From Roseburia sp. (GTDB taxonomy: Bacteria > Bacillota > Clostridia > Lachnospirales > Lachnospiraceae), in contig JALEKJ010000008.1 of NCBI GenBank assembly GCA_022771695.1, forward strand, positions 1-64,000: 64,000 bases of DNA, in the 5' to 3' direction. Made by a program: the position numbers and the translations under genes. The notes beneath the pieces are model-generated. The model did not search any database. It had not been told where the DNA came from and worked only from the letters and a program-made list of their open reading frames with translations. Below are positions 15,330-24,634 of this stretch, one piece after another; position 1 is the first letter of the stretch, and each line of letters begins with the position of its first letter.

Positions 15330-15998
15330 ATGGGAGAGGACAATTATTCGTTAAGTTCTCGTGTATTTCATACGATACGTGAGGATATACTTTCAGGAAA
15401 ATATGCAACAGATGAAGAACTAAAAGAGAAATCCATTGGAGAGGAGCTTGGGGTAAGCCGTACTCCGGTAAGGGAAGCATTAAGACAGCTAGAACTGGAG
15501 GGATTAGTTACAATTATTCCCAACAAGGGTGCCTATGTGGTTGGAATCTCACAAAAGGATATTCGTGATATTTACGAGATACGTTCCCGCTTAGAAGGGC
15601 TATGCGCCAGATGGGCAACAGAACATATCACGAAAGAACAGTTGGATGAATTGGAAGAGAATATTTACTTGTCAGACTTCCATTCTTCCAAGGGAAACTC
15701 CGAACAGGTCGTTGAGCTTGATAATCGTTTCCATGAGATTATCTATAATGCGTCCGGAAGTAAAGAACTCCGGCATATTTTAGTGGATTTCCATCATTAT
15801 GTACAGCGCGTGCGCAAAATCACACTTGCGGTACAAGCGCGTGCAATCAGTTCTAATGAGGAACATCGTAAAATAGTGGAAGCATTAAAGGTGCATGATG
15901 CGGATTTGGCTGAGAAACTGGCAAATGCACATATGATGAATACGATTAAGAATATGGATAACTATGGTTTGTTTTTAAATTGCAATGATACAAAATAA
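15330..15998 (+). CDS. GntR-family (FCD) transcriptional regulator
   Basis: 222-aa regulator with an N-terminal winged helix (about 5-75: IREDILSGKYATDEELKEKS ... LGVSRTPVREALRQLELEGLV) and a C-terminal FCD ligand domain (helical, metal-ligand type residues in DNRFHEIIYNAS and SNEEHRKIVEAL). Such domains often bind organic acids. It lies between citrate synthase and isocitrate dehydrogenase, so control of this operon through the palindrome at 13808-13837 by a TCA intermediate is likely. ATG 15330 is chosen because the SD gaggtga ends 5 nt before it; the GTG at 15321 overlaps that SD. Confidence 0.9.
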   Translation: MGEDNYSLSSRVFHTIREDILSGKYATDEELKEKSIGEELGVSRTPVREALRQLELEGLVTIIPNKGAYVVGISQKDIRDIYEIRSRLEGLCARWATEHITKEQLDELEENIYLSDFHSSKGNSEQVVELDNRFHEIIYNASGSKELRHILVDFHHYVQRVRKITLAVQARAISSNEEHRKIVEALKVHDADLAEKLANAHMMNTIKNMDNYGLFLNCNDTK

Positions 15999-16028
15999 CC
16001 CTTAAGCGCTATGGAAAGGACAAGAACA

Positions 16029-17237
16029 ATGGAAAAAATTAAAATGACGACACCGCTTGTTGAGATGGATGGAGATGAGATGACACGTATCTTATGGAAG
16101 ATGATTAAGGACGAACTCTTAACTCCTTTTATTGAGCTGAATACCGAGTATTATGACCTCGGACTAGAGTACCGGAATCAGACAAACGATCAGGTGACAG
16201 TGGATTCGGCCAATGCGACCAAGAAATACGGCGTTGCAGTGAAATGTGCGACTATTACACCAAATGCGGCGCGTATGTCCGAGTATAACCTGAAGGAAAT
16301 GTGGAAGAGTCCGAATGGAACAATTCGTGCTATGTTAGACGGAACCGTATTCCGTGCGCCAATCATCGTAAAGGGAATTGAACCATGTGTGAAGAACTGG
16401 AAGAAGCCGATTACCATCGCGCGTCATGCTTACGGTGATGTATATAAAGCTTCCGAGATGAAGATTCCGGGAGCTGGCAAGTGTGAACTTGTATATACAG
16501 CAGAGGATGGAACAGAGACGAGAGAGCTGATTCACAACTTTACCGGTGCGGGTGTGGTACAGGGGCAGCACAATCTCTGCGGTTCTATTGAGAGCTTTGC
16601 AAAAAGCTGCTTTAACTACGCGTTAGACACAAAGCAGGATTTATGGTTTGCAACAAAAGATACGATTTCCAAAAAGTATGACCATACATTCAAAGATATT
16701 TTCCAGGAGATTTTTGATGCGGAGTATAAAGAGAAGTTTGATGCGGCAGGAATCACCTATTTCTATACACTGATTGATGATGCGGTTGCACGTGTGATGA
16801 AGTCAGAGGGGGGATATATCTGGGCTTGCAAGAACTATGACGGAGATGTCATGAGTGATATGGTATCCAGTGCTTTTGGCTCTTTGGCGATGATGACTTC
16901 TGTGCTCGTATCTCCGGATGGTAATTACGAGTATGAAGCAGCGCATGGAACGGTGCAGCGCCATTATTACAAACACCTAAAAGGCGAGGAGACATCCACA
17001 AATTCCGTTGCAACAATTTTTGCATGGACGGGTGCTCTGAAAAAAAGAGGTGAACTTGACGGTAATCAGGATTTGGTCAATTTTGCAGAGAAATTGGAAA
17101 AAGCTTGTATAAAGACCATCGAAGATGGTAAAATGACAAAAGACCTTGCACTGATTACGACGAATCCAAATCCGGTCGTATTAAACAGTGAAGATTTTAT
17201 CAAGGCAATTCGTACGACGTTAGAAGGAATTTTATAA
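16029..17237 (+). CDS. icd: NADP-type isocitrate dehydrogenase (eukaryote-like class)
   Basis: 402-aa enzyme making 2-oxoglutarate from isocitrate. The sequence is of the homodimeric eukaryote-like class: [37 protein letters not shown] (substrate loop), [27 protein letters not shown] and [26 protein letters not shown] 16029 follows aaaggac by 8 nt; the ATG at 16011 lacks an SD. With the Re-citrate synthase it forms the oxidative arm to glutamate. Aconitase must be encoded elsewhere. Confidence 0.95.
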   Translation: MEKIKMTTPLVEMDGDEMTRILWKMIKDELLTPFIELNTEYYDLGLEYRNQTNDQVTVDSANATKKYGVAVKCATITPNAARMSEYNLKEMWKSPNGTIRAMLDGTVFRAPIIVKGIEPCVKNWKKPITIARHAYGDVYKASEMKIPGAGKCELVYTAEDGTETRELIHNFTGAGVVQGQHNLCGSIESFAKSCFNYALDTKQDLWFATKDTISKKYDHTFKDIFQEIFDAEYKEKFDAAGITYFYTLIDDAVARVMKSEGGYIWACKNYDGDVMSDMVSSAFGSLAMMTSVLVSPDGNYEYEAAHGTVQRHYYKHLKGEETSTNSVATIFAWTGALKKRGELDGNQDLVNFAEKLEKACIKTIEDGKMTKDLALITTNPNPVVLNSEDFIKAIRTTLEGIL

Positions 17238-17239
17238 TT

Positions 17240-19189
17240 ATGATTTTATCTTGTCAGAATATCTCAAAGTCATTCGGGACTGACGAAGTATTAAAAGACG
17301 TAAGCTTTCATATTGAAGCGAATGAAAAAGCAGCGATTGTCGGCATCAATGGTGCCGGCAAGTCTACGCTGCTTAAAATAATTATGCAGGAAGAACATCC
17401 GGACACCGGTGAGGTTATCCTTGCAAAAGATGCCACAATAGGATATTTGGCGCAGTATCAGGATGTTTCAGGTCATCGTACTATTTATGAGGAAGTGCTA
17501 CAAGCACGTGATGACGTTCTTGCGATGGAGGCAAAACTGCGCGATATGGAAGCGCGGATGAATCAACTTTCCGGCGATGATTTAGAAGATCTGCTTAATA
17601 GTTATCATCGTTTAAGTCATGAATTTGAATTACTGGGAGGCTATACCTATCGAAGCGAGGTGACTGGTGTTTTAAAAGGGCTTGGTTTTTCTGATGAGGA
17701 GTTTACAAAGAAGATGAGCGAACTCTCGGGAGGACAGAAGACGCGCGTATCTTTGGGAAAACTGCTTGTGACAAAACCGGATGTTCTGCTTTTGGACGAG
17801 CCGACAAACCATCTGGATCTGGAGTCAATCCGATGGCTGGAAACTTTTCTGGTAAATTATAAGGGTGCAGTTGTGATTGTAGCGCATGACCGCTATTTTC
17901 TCGACCGTGTTGTCACGAAGGTAGTAGAAATTTTCCAGCATAAGGGGTTCGTTTACGAGGGAAACTATACTGCTTTTGCAAAGAAGAAAGCAAAAGTGCG
18001 CGAGGATTTGTTAAAGCAGTATTATAATCAGCAGCGTGAAATCAAGCATCAGGAAGAGGTTATTGCGAAGTTAAAGTCATTTAACCGTGAAAAGTCTATC
18101 AAGCGAGCCGAAAGTCGTGAGAAGATGCTGGATAAGATAGAACGTTTGGAAAAGCCGACAGAGGAGAATACGGATATCCATATTGTGCTTGAACCGAATG
18201 TGACAAGTGGCAACGATGTCCTCGCTGTGTCTCATATAGCAAAATCCTATGGCGAGAACCAACTGTTTACTGATATTTCATTTGAAATCAAGCGTGGTGA
18301 GCGTGTGGCATTGATTGGAAATAACGGAACAGGAAAAACGACAATACTTAAAATGATTAATGGACTGATTCCCGGAGATGGTGGCAGTATCACATTAGGA
18401 ACGAATGTGCACATTGGCTACTATGACCAGGAGCATCAGCTCCTTCACATGGAAAAAACGATTTTTGAGGAGATTTCGGATGATTATCCGCAACTCAATA
18501 ATACAAAAATCCGTAATGTGTTGGCAGCATTCTTGTTTACAAACGATGATGTCTTTAAACGTATCGGAGACCTGAGCGGTGGAGAGCGAGGCAGGGTATC
18601 GCTTGCAAAGTTGATGCTTTCCGATGCAAACTTTTTAATTCTAGATGAGCCGACAAACCACTTGGATATTACCTCAAAAGAAATTTTAGAGACAGCATTG
18701 AATCAATATACAGGAACTGTGTTCTTTGTATCACATGACCGCTATTTTATCAATCAGACTGCAACACGGATTATGGAACTTACCGGAGAGACGATTGTTA
18801 ACTACATCGGAAATTATGATTACTATCTGGAAAAGCGGGAGGAACTGACACGCATTTATGTGCCGGAGATGCCAAAGAGTAACGCCGCAGGAAATGATAG
18901 CGCAGTGTTACATACAGAGGCGCAGGCTGCAAAAACGGACTGGCAGACACAAAAAGCTGAACAGGCACGTATACGAAAGCTTGAAAATAACCTGAAAAAG
19001 GCCGAGGAGCGGATTGCAGAGCTTGAGACGCTTATTGAGGAGATTGATGCAGCATGCATATTGCCGGAGAATGCAACAAATTCAGCAAAACTGAATGAAC
19101 TTTCTGCAAAGCAGGCGGCATATCGCAAGGAATTAGAAACGTGTTATGAAACATGGGAGGAGTTGTCTTTAGAACTGGAAAGTTCATAA
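17240..19189 (+). CDS. ABC-F family ATPase (YdiF-like)
   Basis: 649-aa soluble protein with two ABC cassettes: Walker A GINGAGKST and GNNGTGKTT, signatures LSGGQKTRVSLGK and LSGGERGRVSLAK, Walker B LLLDEPTNHLDL and LILDEPTNHLDI. A charged linker lies between them and a C-terminal coiled coil (about 560-645). There are no membrane segments. ABC-F proteins act on the ribosome, in translation-factor or antibiotic-protection roles. The order ydiF-rex matches Bacillus, arguing for a housekeeping YdiF-type protein. The start is 2 nt after the icd stop, with only a distant SD (aaggaa) inside icd. Confidence 0.9.
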   Translation: MILSCQNISKSFGTDEVLKDVSFHIEANEKAAIVGINGAGKSTLLKIIMQEEHPDTGEVILAKDATIGYLAQYQDVSGHRTIYEEVLQARDDVLAMEAKLRDMEARMNQLSGDDLEDLLNSYHRLSHEFELLGGYTYRSEVTGVLKGLGFSDEEFTKKMSELSGGQKTRVSLGKLLVTKPDVLLLDEPTNHLDLESIRWLETFLVNYKGAVVIVAHDRYFLDRVVTKVVEIFQHKGFVYEGNYTAFAKKKAKVREDLLKQYYNQQREIKHQEEVIAKLKSFNREKSIKRAESREKMLDKIERLEKPTEENTDIHIVLEPNVTSGNDVLAVSHIAKSYGENQLFTDISFEIKRGERVALIGNNGTGKTTILKMINGLIPGDGGSITLGTNVHIGYYDQEHQLLHMEKTIFEEISDDYPQLNNTKIRNVLAAFLFTNDDVFKRIGDLSGGERGRVSLAKLMLSDANFLILDEPTNHLDITSKEILETALNQYTGTVFFVSHDRYFINQTATRIMELTGETIVNYIGNYDYYLEKREELTRIYVPEMPKSNAAGNDSAVLHTEAQAAKTDWQTQKAEQARIRKLENNLKKAEERIAELETLIEEIDAACILPENATNSAKLNELSAKQAAYRKELETCYETWEELSLELESS

Positions 19190-19196
19190 AAGCTGG

Positions 19197-19214
19197 TTGT
19201 TAAATTTTTGACAC
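19197..19214. promoter_or_regulatory. Candidate Rex operator
   Basis: TTGTTAA (19197-19203), ATTT, TTGACAC (19208-19214). The left half matches the Rex consensus TTGTTAA-N4-TTAACAA exactly and the right half in 5 of 7 positions. It ends 1 bp before the -35 box of rex, so autoregulation is plausible. Confidence 0.45.
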
Positions 19215-19215
19215 A

Positions 19216-19244
19216 TTGACATACGCTTTTTTTCTCATTATAAT
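19216..19244 (+). promoter_or_regulatory. Full-consensus sigma-A promoter of rex
   Basis: TTGACA (19216-19221), 17-bp spacer, TATAAT (19239-19244): perfect consensus in both boxes and spacing. Confidence 0.88.
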
Positions 19245-19282
19245 AAGTCTAGTATGTTTATGCGGGAAAGGTGGAAAATGAC

Positions 19283-19933
19283 GTGCAGGAAAAAGAAATT
19301 TCTCAGGCAGTAATCCGTAGGATGCCACGTTATTACCGCTATCTGGGCGAATTGCTGGATGACGGTGTAGAGCGTATTTCTTCAAATGACCTGAGTCGTA
19401 CAATGCGAGTAACTGCATCACAGATTCGTCAGGATTTGAATAATTTTGGCGGATTCGGACAGCAGGGATATGGATATAATGTAAAATATTTACATGATGA
19501 AATCGGTAAAATATTAGGATTGAATCAGAGACATAATATTATTGTGATTGGTGCCGGTAATTTGGGACAGGCAATCGCCAACTATGTAAAGTTTGAGAAA
19601 CTTGGCTTCGTGATTATCGGTTTGTTTGATGTGAATCCGGCATTAGAAGGAGTGACCGTACGAGGAATCAAGATTCATATGATGGATGAATTGGAAGCTT
19701 TCTGTGCAGAGAATCAGGTGGATATTGCAGCGCTTACGTTGCCAAAAGAAAAAGCAGATGCGAGCGCACATCGTCTGGTAGAGCTTGGAATTCATGCAAT
19801 CTGGAATTTTGCCCATGTAGATTTAGATTTAATCGATCAGGATGTCGTAGTTGAGAATGTACATCTCTCAGACAGCTTGATGCAGTTATCTTATAATATT
19901 GTCAAGAATAGAGCTGATAAAGAGAACCATTGA
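19283..19933 (+). CDS. rex: Redox-sensing transcriptional repressor Rex
   Basis: 216-aa Rex, a repressor that leaves DNA when NADH/NAD+ rises and so controls fermentation genes. The N-terminal winged helix contains RRMPRYYRYLGEL and VTASQIRQDLNNFGGFGQQGYGY. The Rossmann domain contains VIGAGNLGQAI (NADH-binding glycine loop) and GLFDVNPALEG. GTG 19283 is chosen because the SD aaaggtgg (19267-19274) ends 8 nt before it; a GTG at 19271 overlaps that SD. A consensus promoter and a possible Rex site lie just upstream. A terminator follows. Confidence 0.95.
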   Translation: MQEKEISQAVIRRMPRYYRYLGELLDDGVERISSNDLSRTMRVTASQIRQDLNNFGGFGQQGYGYNVKYLHDEIGKILGLNQRHNIIVIGAGNLGQAIANYVKFEKLGFVIIGLFDVNPALEGVTVRGIKIHMMDELEAFCAENQVDIAALTLPKEKADASAHRLVELGIHAIWNFAHVDLDLIDQDVVVENVHLSDSLMQLSYNIVKNRADKENH

Positions 19934-19958
19934 TTAGGCACCTTATCGCTCGGGCGTG

Positions 19959-19985
19959 AAGAGTCCGTCAAGCGGGCTCTTTTTA
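19959..19985 (+). terminator. Intrinsic terminator after rex
   Basis: Stem aagagtccg (19959-19967) / cgggctctt (19973-19981) with one T-G wobble, followed by a short T run. Confidence 0.75.
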
Positions 19986-20001
19986 CGTATAGGAGGAAGT
20001 T

Positions 20002-21534
20002 ATGAGATATATTGTGAATAGTCGTGAAATGAAAAGCTATGATAAGAATACCATGGAAATATACCATGTTCCTTCTGTCGTTTTGATGGAGCGTGCAGCG
20101 CTTGCAGTTACAGAAGCACTTATGGAGAAAAAAGTTGTGCTGGATAATGTGCTTGTGGTATGCGGAAGCGGTAACAATGGTGGAGATGGTTATGCAGTAG
20201 CAAGGCTTTTGATGCTGGCAGGATACTCTGTGGATGTTGTAATGGCTGATGCGAAGGCAAAGGAAACAGAGGAAAACCGGCTGCAGCGTGAAATCTTGCA
20301 GGCATATGGCGGACAGGTATTGGAGAAGATGCCGGAAGGTACAAACTATACAGCAATCATTGATGCAGTATTTGGTGTGGGGCTATCTCGCAATGTTGAG
20401 GGGAAATATGCGGATATCATTGCGCAGATGAATGCGCTATCCGGAGTGAAAATTGCGTTAGATATTCCATCCGGAATCTCTGCTGATAGCGGGGCTGTGA
20501 TGAAAACAGCGTTTCGTGCGGATTTGACGGTGACTTTTGCATTTGAGAAAATCGGAAGCATTCTATGGCCGGGCAATGAGTACGCGGGGGAAGTCATCGT
20601 CAAGGATATCGGCATTGATGAGCGAAGCTTCTTTGAACACAAACCGATGCTGGCAGCGCTAGATGATAATGATTTAAACAGACTCCCGGTGCATGAAAGT
20701 CATTCAAATAAGGGAACATTCGGCAGGCTCTTAGTAATTGCCGGAAGTGTAGGAATGTCCGGTGCAGCTTATCTTAGTGCGAAGGCGGCGTATTGCAGCG
20801 GCTGTGGCTTGGTGCGTATTGTAACTCCGGAGGAGAATCGCACTGTGCTCCAGACACAGCTCCCGGAGGCGATTATAACAGTCTATAATGCCAAAAAGCC
20901 GGATATCACACAGATGATTGAGGCAATCGGCTGGGCGGATATCATCGTGTGCGGACCGGGAATCGGCACATCGGATGCTGCTAAGAGTATCGTAAATGCC
21001 GTGCTCAAGAATTCGGCTGTTCCGGTACTGATGGATGCGGACGCGCTAAATATCATTGCGCAGGATACAAATATACTGCTAAAGCCTCATACGGAGCTTG
21101 TTGTGACACCGCATTTGGGCGAAATGAGCCGTCTGTGCGGAGATACAGTGGCTTATATTCAAAATCATTTGATAGATGTTGCAGAAGAATTTGCAAGACA
21201 ATATAATGTTATATGTGTATTAAAAGATGAACATACAATTACAAGCGTTCCATATCGCCAGACCTATTTGAATTTGTCGGGAAATTCGGGTATGGCAACC
21301 GCGGGAAGCGGTGATGTCTTAAGCGGTGTTATCGGAGGTTTGATGGCGCAGGGGATGCCGGCGGAGGATGCGACACCGCTGGGAGTTTACCTTCACGGGA
21401 AAGCCGGCGATGTGATGCAGAATTGTTGTAGCAGAAGTGGTCTTATGGCATCTGATTTACCAGAAGGACTCCGTTTGGTATTATGTGAACGAGAGAAACA
21501 GAAAGGTATGGTTAATAAAAATGAAGCGATATAG
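20002..21534 (+). CDS. nnr: Bifunctional NAD(P)HX epimerase/dehydratase
   Basis: 510-aa metabolite-repair enzyme that restores hydrated NADH/NADPH. The N-terminal YjeF_N epimerase domain (1-210) shows VVCGSGNNGGDGYAVAR, AIIDAVFGVGLSR and ALDIPSGISADSG. The C-terminal YjeF_C/ribokinase-like dehydratase (230-500) shows LLVIAGSVGMSGAAYLS, VCGPGIGTSD, VVTPHLGEMSRL and NSGMATAGSGDVLSG. SD aggagg lies 5 nt before the ATG. alr overlaps its last 14 bp. The nnr-alr-mazF order resembles the Bacillus yjeF-acpS-alr-ndoA region, but acpS and the antitoxin gene are absent here. Confidence 0.94.
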   Translation: MRYIVNSREMKSYDKNTMEIYHVPSVVLMERAALAVTEALMEKKVVLDNVLVVCGSGNNGGDGYAVARLLMLAGYSVDVVMADAKAKETEENRLQREILQAYGGQVLEKMPEGTNYTAIIDAVFGVGLSRNVEGKYADIIAQMNALSGVKIALDIPSGISADSGAVMKTAFRADLTVTFAFEKIGSILWPGNEYAGEVIVKDIGIDERSFFEHKPMLAALDDNDLNRLPVHESHSNKGTFGRLLVIAGSVGMSGAAYLSAKAAYCSGCGLVRIVTPEENRTVLQTQLPEAIITVYNAKKPDITQMIEAIGWADIIVCGPGIGTSDAAKSIVNAVLKNSAVPVLMDADALNIIAQDTNILLKPHTELVVTPHLGEMSRLCGDTVAYIQNHLIDVAEEFARQYNVICVLKDEHTITSVPYRQTYLNLSGNSGMATAGSGDVLSGVIGGLMAQGMPAEDATPLGVYLHGKAGDVMQNCCSRSGLMASDLPEGLRLVLCEREKQKGMVNKNEAI

Positions 21535-22690
21535 CAGAGTGCATGCAGAAATTGATTTGGATGCAATTACCCATAACATGAATGCAATGCATGCGAATAT
21601 TTCAGAGAATACAAAAATTATGGCTGTCATCAAAGCAGATGGCTATGGACATGGAGCGGTAGAGATTGCAGAAGCAATCGACGACCTCCCTTATGTGTTT
21701 GGCTATGCGGTGGCAACTGTAGAGGAAGGCTTGATTTTGCGTAATCATGGTATTGAGAAACCAATTCTGATTTTAGGATATGTGTTCCCGGAGCAATATC
21801 ATGATATGATACGTGCTAGAATCCGTCCGACTGTGTTTACCAGTGATATGGCGGAGCGCCTGTCTTTTATGGCTGGCAGACTGGATGTGGATTGTCCGAT
21901 TCATTTTGCAATAGATACTGGAATGAGCCGTATCGGGTATCAGGTGACCGAGGAGGCTGCCGATGAGATGGCACGAATTGCGTCTTTGCCGCATATTGTG
22001 GTAGAAGGGATATTTACACATTTTGCAAAGGCGGATGAGGCAGACAAGACCAGCACATACAAGCAACTGCAGCTATTTGAGCATATGGTTGATATGTTGG
22101 AAGAACGCGGAGTTAGCATACCGATTCACCACTGTTCAAACAGTGCGGCTATCGTAGAGGTACCGGAAGCTAACATGGATCTTGTGCGTGCAGGAATCAC
22201 CATGTATGGTTTGTGGCCGTCTCCCGAGGTGGATAAGAACCGTATTGATCTAAAACCGGCACTTTCTCTTGTCACGCATGTGGCCTATGTCAAGGAATTG
22301 GAAGCCGGACGCGAAATCAGTTATGGCGGAACATATACGACAACCAAGAAGCAGATGATTGCAACAATTCCGGTTGGGTATGCAGACGGCTATGCGAGAA
22401 CACTTTCCAATAAGGGGGATGTCCTTATTCATGGACAGAGGGCACCGATTTGCGGAAGAGTCTGCATGGACCAGTTCATGGTGGATGTCACACATATTCC
22501 GGATGTCAAAACAGGTGACAAGGTAACGCTCATTGGAAAAGATGGCGATGAGCAGATTACGATGGAAGAATTAGGGGAACGCGCAGACAGATTCAATTAT
22601 GAATTTGTGTGTGACCTTGGAAAACGAATTCCGAGAGTATATCTGCAAAATGGCAGAGTGGTAGGCACAAAGGATCATTTTTCGGAGTAG
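21521..22690 (+). CDS. alr: Alanine racemase
   Basis: 389-aa PLP enzyme making D-alanine for peptidoglycan. The PLP lysine is in VIKADGYGHGA (about residue 40), the second catalytic residue is the Tyr in EISYGGTYTT (about 267), and the typical RVCMDQFMVDVTHIP segment is present. The start at 21521 (MKRYSRVHAEIDLDAI) matches the family; longer in-frame starts lie inside nnr. The SD is weak (aaagg about 14 nt upstream), so translation is probably coupled to nnr through the 14-bp overlap. Confidence 0.95.
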   Translation: MKRYSRVHAEIDLDAITHNMNAMHANISENTKIMAVIKADGYGHGAVEIAEAIDDLPYVFGYAVATVEEGLILRNHGIEKPILILGYVFPEQYHDMIRARIRPTVFTSDMAERLSFMAGRLDVDCPIHFAIDTGMSRIGYQVTEEAADEMARIASLPHIVVEGIFTHFAKADEADKTSTYKQLQLFEHMVDMLEERGVSIPIHHCSNSAAIVEVPEANMDLVRAGITMYGLWPSPEVDKNRIDLKPALSLVTHVAYVKELEAGREISYGGTYTTTKKQMIATIPVGYADGYARTLSNKGDVLIHGQRAPICGRVCMDQFMVDVTHIPDVKTGDKVTLIGKDGDEQITMEELGERADRFNYEFVCDLGKRIPRVYLQNGRVVGTKDHFSE

Positions 22691-22774
22691 CGTCCTAAAT
22701 TTTTAGGTAGGAAATAGAATACACCCGTTAAAATTGGCAATACTATCCTTAAAACATTAGGGAGTGGAAAGTAT

Positions 22775-23122
22775 ATGGTAATTAGACGTGGGGATATATT
22801 TTATGCAGACTTAAGACCGGTAATAGGCTCGGAACAGGGCGGCGTAAGACCGGTGTTAATCATACAGAACGATGTTGGCAACAGGCACAGCCCGACTGTC
22901 ATCTGTGCGGCAATCACTTCACAGATGAACAAGGCAAAATTGCCGACACATGTTGAACTTGACAGTAAGAAATATGATTTGGTAAAGGACTCTGTCGTCC
23001 TGCTGGAACAACTGCGTACGATTGATAAGACAAGACTTAAGGATAAGGTTTGTCATCTTGATTCACAGATTCTTGTTAAGATTGATAAAGCACTTGAGAT
23101 AAGCTTGGAACTATATACATAG
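22775..23122 (+). CDS. mazF: MazF/PemK-family mRNA endoribonuclease without adjacent antitoxin
   Basis: 115-aa toxin of the MazF/EndoA family, which cuts single-stranded mRNA at short motifs. Seen: [23 protein letters not shown], the conserved [20 protein letters not shown], the active-site region AAITSQ, and [13 protein letters not shown]. Related loci place a small antitoxin gene between alr and mazF. Here the 84-bp gap 22691-22774 has no reading frame for one, only a weak 6-bp hairpin (22694-22707). The antitoxin may be elsewhere or absent. Confidence 0.92.
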   Translation: MVIRRGDIFYADLRPVIGSEQGGVRPVLIIQNDVGNRHSPTVICAAITSQMNKAKLPTHVELDSKKYDLVKDSVVLLEQLRTIDKTRLKDKVCHLDSQILVKIDKALEISLELYT

Positions 23123-23123
23123 C

Positions 23124-23152
23124 TTGACTATTACACATGAAAATGATACTAT
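23124..23152 (+). promoter_or_regulatory. Sigma-A promoter of the CNNM gene
   Basis: TTGACT (23124-23129), 17-bp spacer, TACTAT (23147-23152), located between mazF and the CNNM gene. Confidence 0.6.
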
Positions 23153-23203
23153 TTTAAATGTTTTTATGTGTAATATTGGATACAAAGGAAAGGAAAGAAT
23201 TCA

Positions 23204-24586
23204 ATGGATGATGGTGGTAGTCCCACTACGGGAATTTTGATTTTTGTAGGATTGATTATTGTAGACTTCGTAATATTTGGGTTTAATGCCGCAATGCAAA
23301 ATCTGAATGAAGCGACAGTTGAGAAGATGGCGAAGGACGAGAAAACAAAGACAACGGACTTATTGATTAAGTACATGGATAAGACAGAACGATATACGCA
23401 TGTCTGTCAGTTGCTTGTACTAATGGCACATATGCTGTTGGGCTTTTTACAGGTTCCGCTCTGGGAACGGTATTTTCAACCGATGGTAGAGCATACAATC
23501 ATTGCAATGGCAGTGGATGTGCTGGTATTTGTCATTTTAATTCTTTTAGTGCTTATCCTTGGAATTTATACACCTGAAAAGGTGGCTTCCAGGAAACCGG
23601 AAAGTTGGGCGATGCGTTTGGTACGCCCTGTCCATGTGTTGGAAATCTGCTTTTTCCCAATCATTTGGCTTACGGATATGTTGTCAAATCTTCTGGCGCG
23701 CATTTTCGGTGTGGACCCGCTCAGTGATACGGATGATGTCACAGAGGAGGAAATTATTTCCATGGTAAACGAGGGACACGAACAGGGAGTGCTTTTGGCA
23801 AGCGAAGCCGAGATGATTCATAATATATTTGAATTTGGCGATAAAGAGGCGAAGGACATTATGACACACCGCAAGAATATTGTTGTGATTGACGGTAATA
23901 AGACATTTCGCCAGACATTAGAGTTTATCAAGGAAAACAATTATTCAAGATTTCCTGTCTATATAGACGACATCGATAACATTATCGGTGTCTTACATAT
24001 TAAGGAAGCATTAGATTTAAGCATGGATTCTTCTATGTATGAGAAGGCAATCAAGGATATCGATGGCATAATTCTTGATGTTGATTTTATACCTGAAACC
24101 AGAAATATTAACAACTTGTTCGCAACAATGCAGGCAGATAAGAGTCATATGGTTATTGTGGTGGACGAGTATGGACAGACATCCGGAATCGTTGCAATGG
24201 AGGACATCTTAGAAGAGATTGTCGGCAACATTGAGGATGAGCATGACGAAGAGGAACAGACGATTGAGAAACGCTTAGATGGAAGTTACTATATGAGTGG
24301 CATGGCATCTTTTGAGGAAGTAATGGAAGAGCTTGGTATTGAGCGCGAGGAGGAAGAAGACGAGTTTGAAACGCTCAATGGATTTTTGATTTCGCTTATC
24401 GGTAAAATACCAAGTGATAACGAAGTCTTTTCAACAACAGCGTATGGCTATCGCTTCGAGATTTTGTCTGTTGAAAATAAGATGATTCAAAGTGTGCATG
24501 TGGTAAAACAACCGGAAGAAAAGAGGAACGTTTCTTCGTTAACAGATGAGGAACTGACGGATAACACTTGCCAGAATCATGAATAG
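23204..24586 (+). CDS. CNNM/CBS/CorC-domain membrane protein (HlyC/UPF0053 family)
   Basis: 460-aa protein: N-terminal CNNM membrane domain with about four hydrophobic segments (residues 10-185), two CBS domains (about 215-340; MTHRKNIVVIDGN ... NNYSRFPVYIDDIDNIIGVLHIKEAL, MVIVVDEYGQTSGIVAMEDILEEIVG) and a C-terminal CorC_HlyC domain (about 355-440). Family members are linked to magnesium or cobalt efflux and to CBS-type nucleotide sensing. The name hemolysin for this family is historical and no toxin function is implied. The gene has its own promoter at 23124-23152 and SD aaaggaaagg. Confidence 0.9.
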   Translation: MDDGGSPTTGILIFVGLIIVDFVIFGFNAAMQNLNEATVEKMAKDEKTKTTDLLIKYMDKTERYTHVCQLLVLMAHMLLGFLQVPLWERYFQPMVEHTIIAMAVDVLVFVILILLVLILGIYTPEKVASRKPESWAMRLVRPVHVLEICFFPIIWLTDMLSNLLARIFGVDPLSDTDDVTEEEIISMVNEGHEQGVLLASEAEMIHNIFEFGDKEAKDIMTHRKNIVVIDGNKTFRQTLEFIKENNYSRFPVYIDDIDNIIGVLHIKEALDLSMDSSMYEKAIKDIDGIILDVDFIPETRNINNLFATMQADKSHMVIVVDEYGQTSGIVAMEDILEEIVGNIEDEHDEEEQTIEKRLDGSYYMSGMASFEEVMEELGIEREEEEDEFETLNGFLISLIGKIPSDNEVFSTTAYGYRFEILSVENKMIQSVHVVKQPEEKRNVSSLTDEELTDNTCQNHE

Positions 24587-24634
24587 ATGTTAGAATAAAT
24601 CGGATTCTGTATGATAAAGAGAGGATAAACAGTT

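Noticed and set aside
23204-24586. Hemolysin annotation for the CNNM/CBS protein
   Set aside because: The domain order is that of ion-transport-linked CNNM/CorC proteins; the toxin label is historical.
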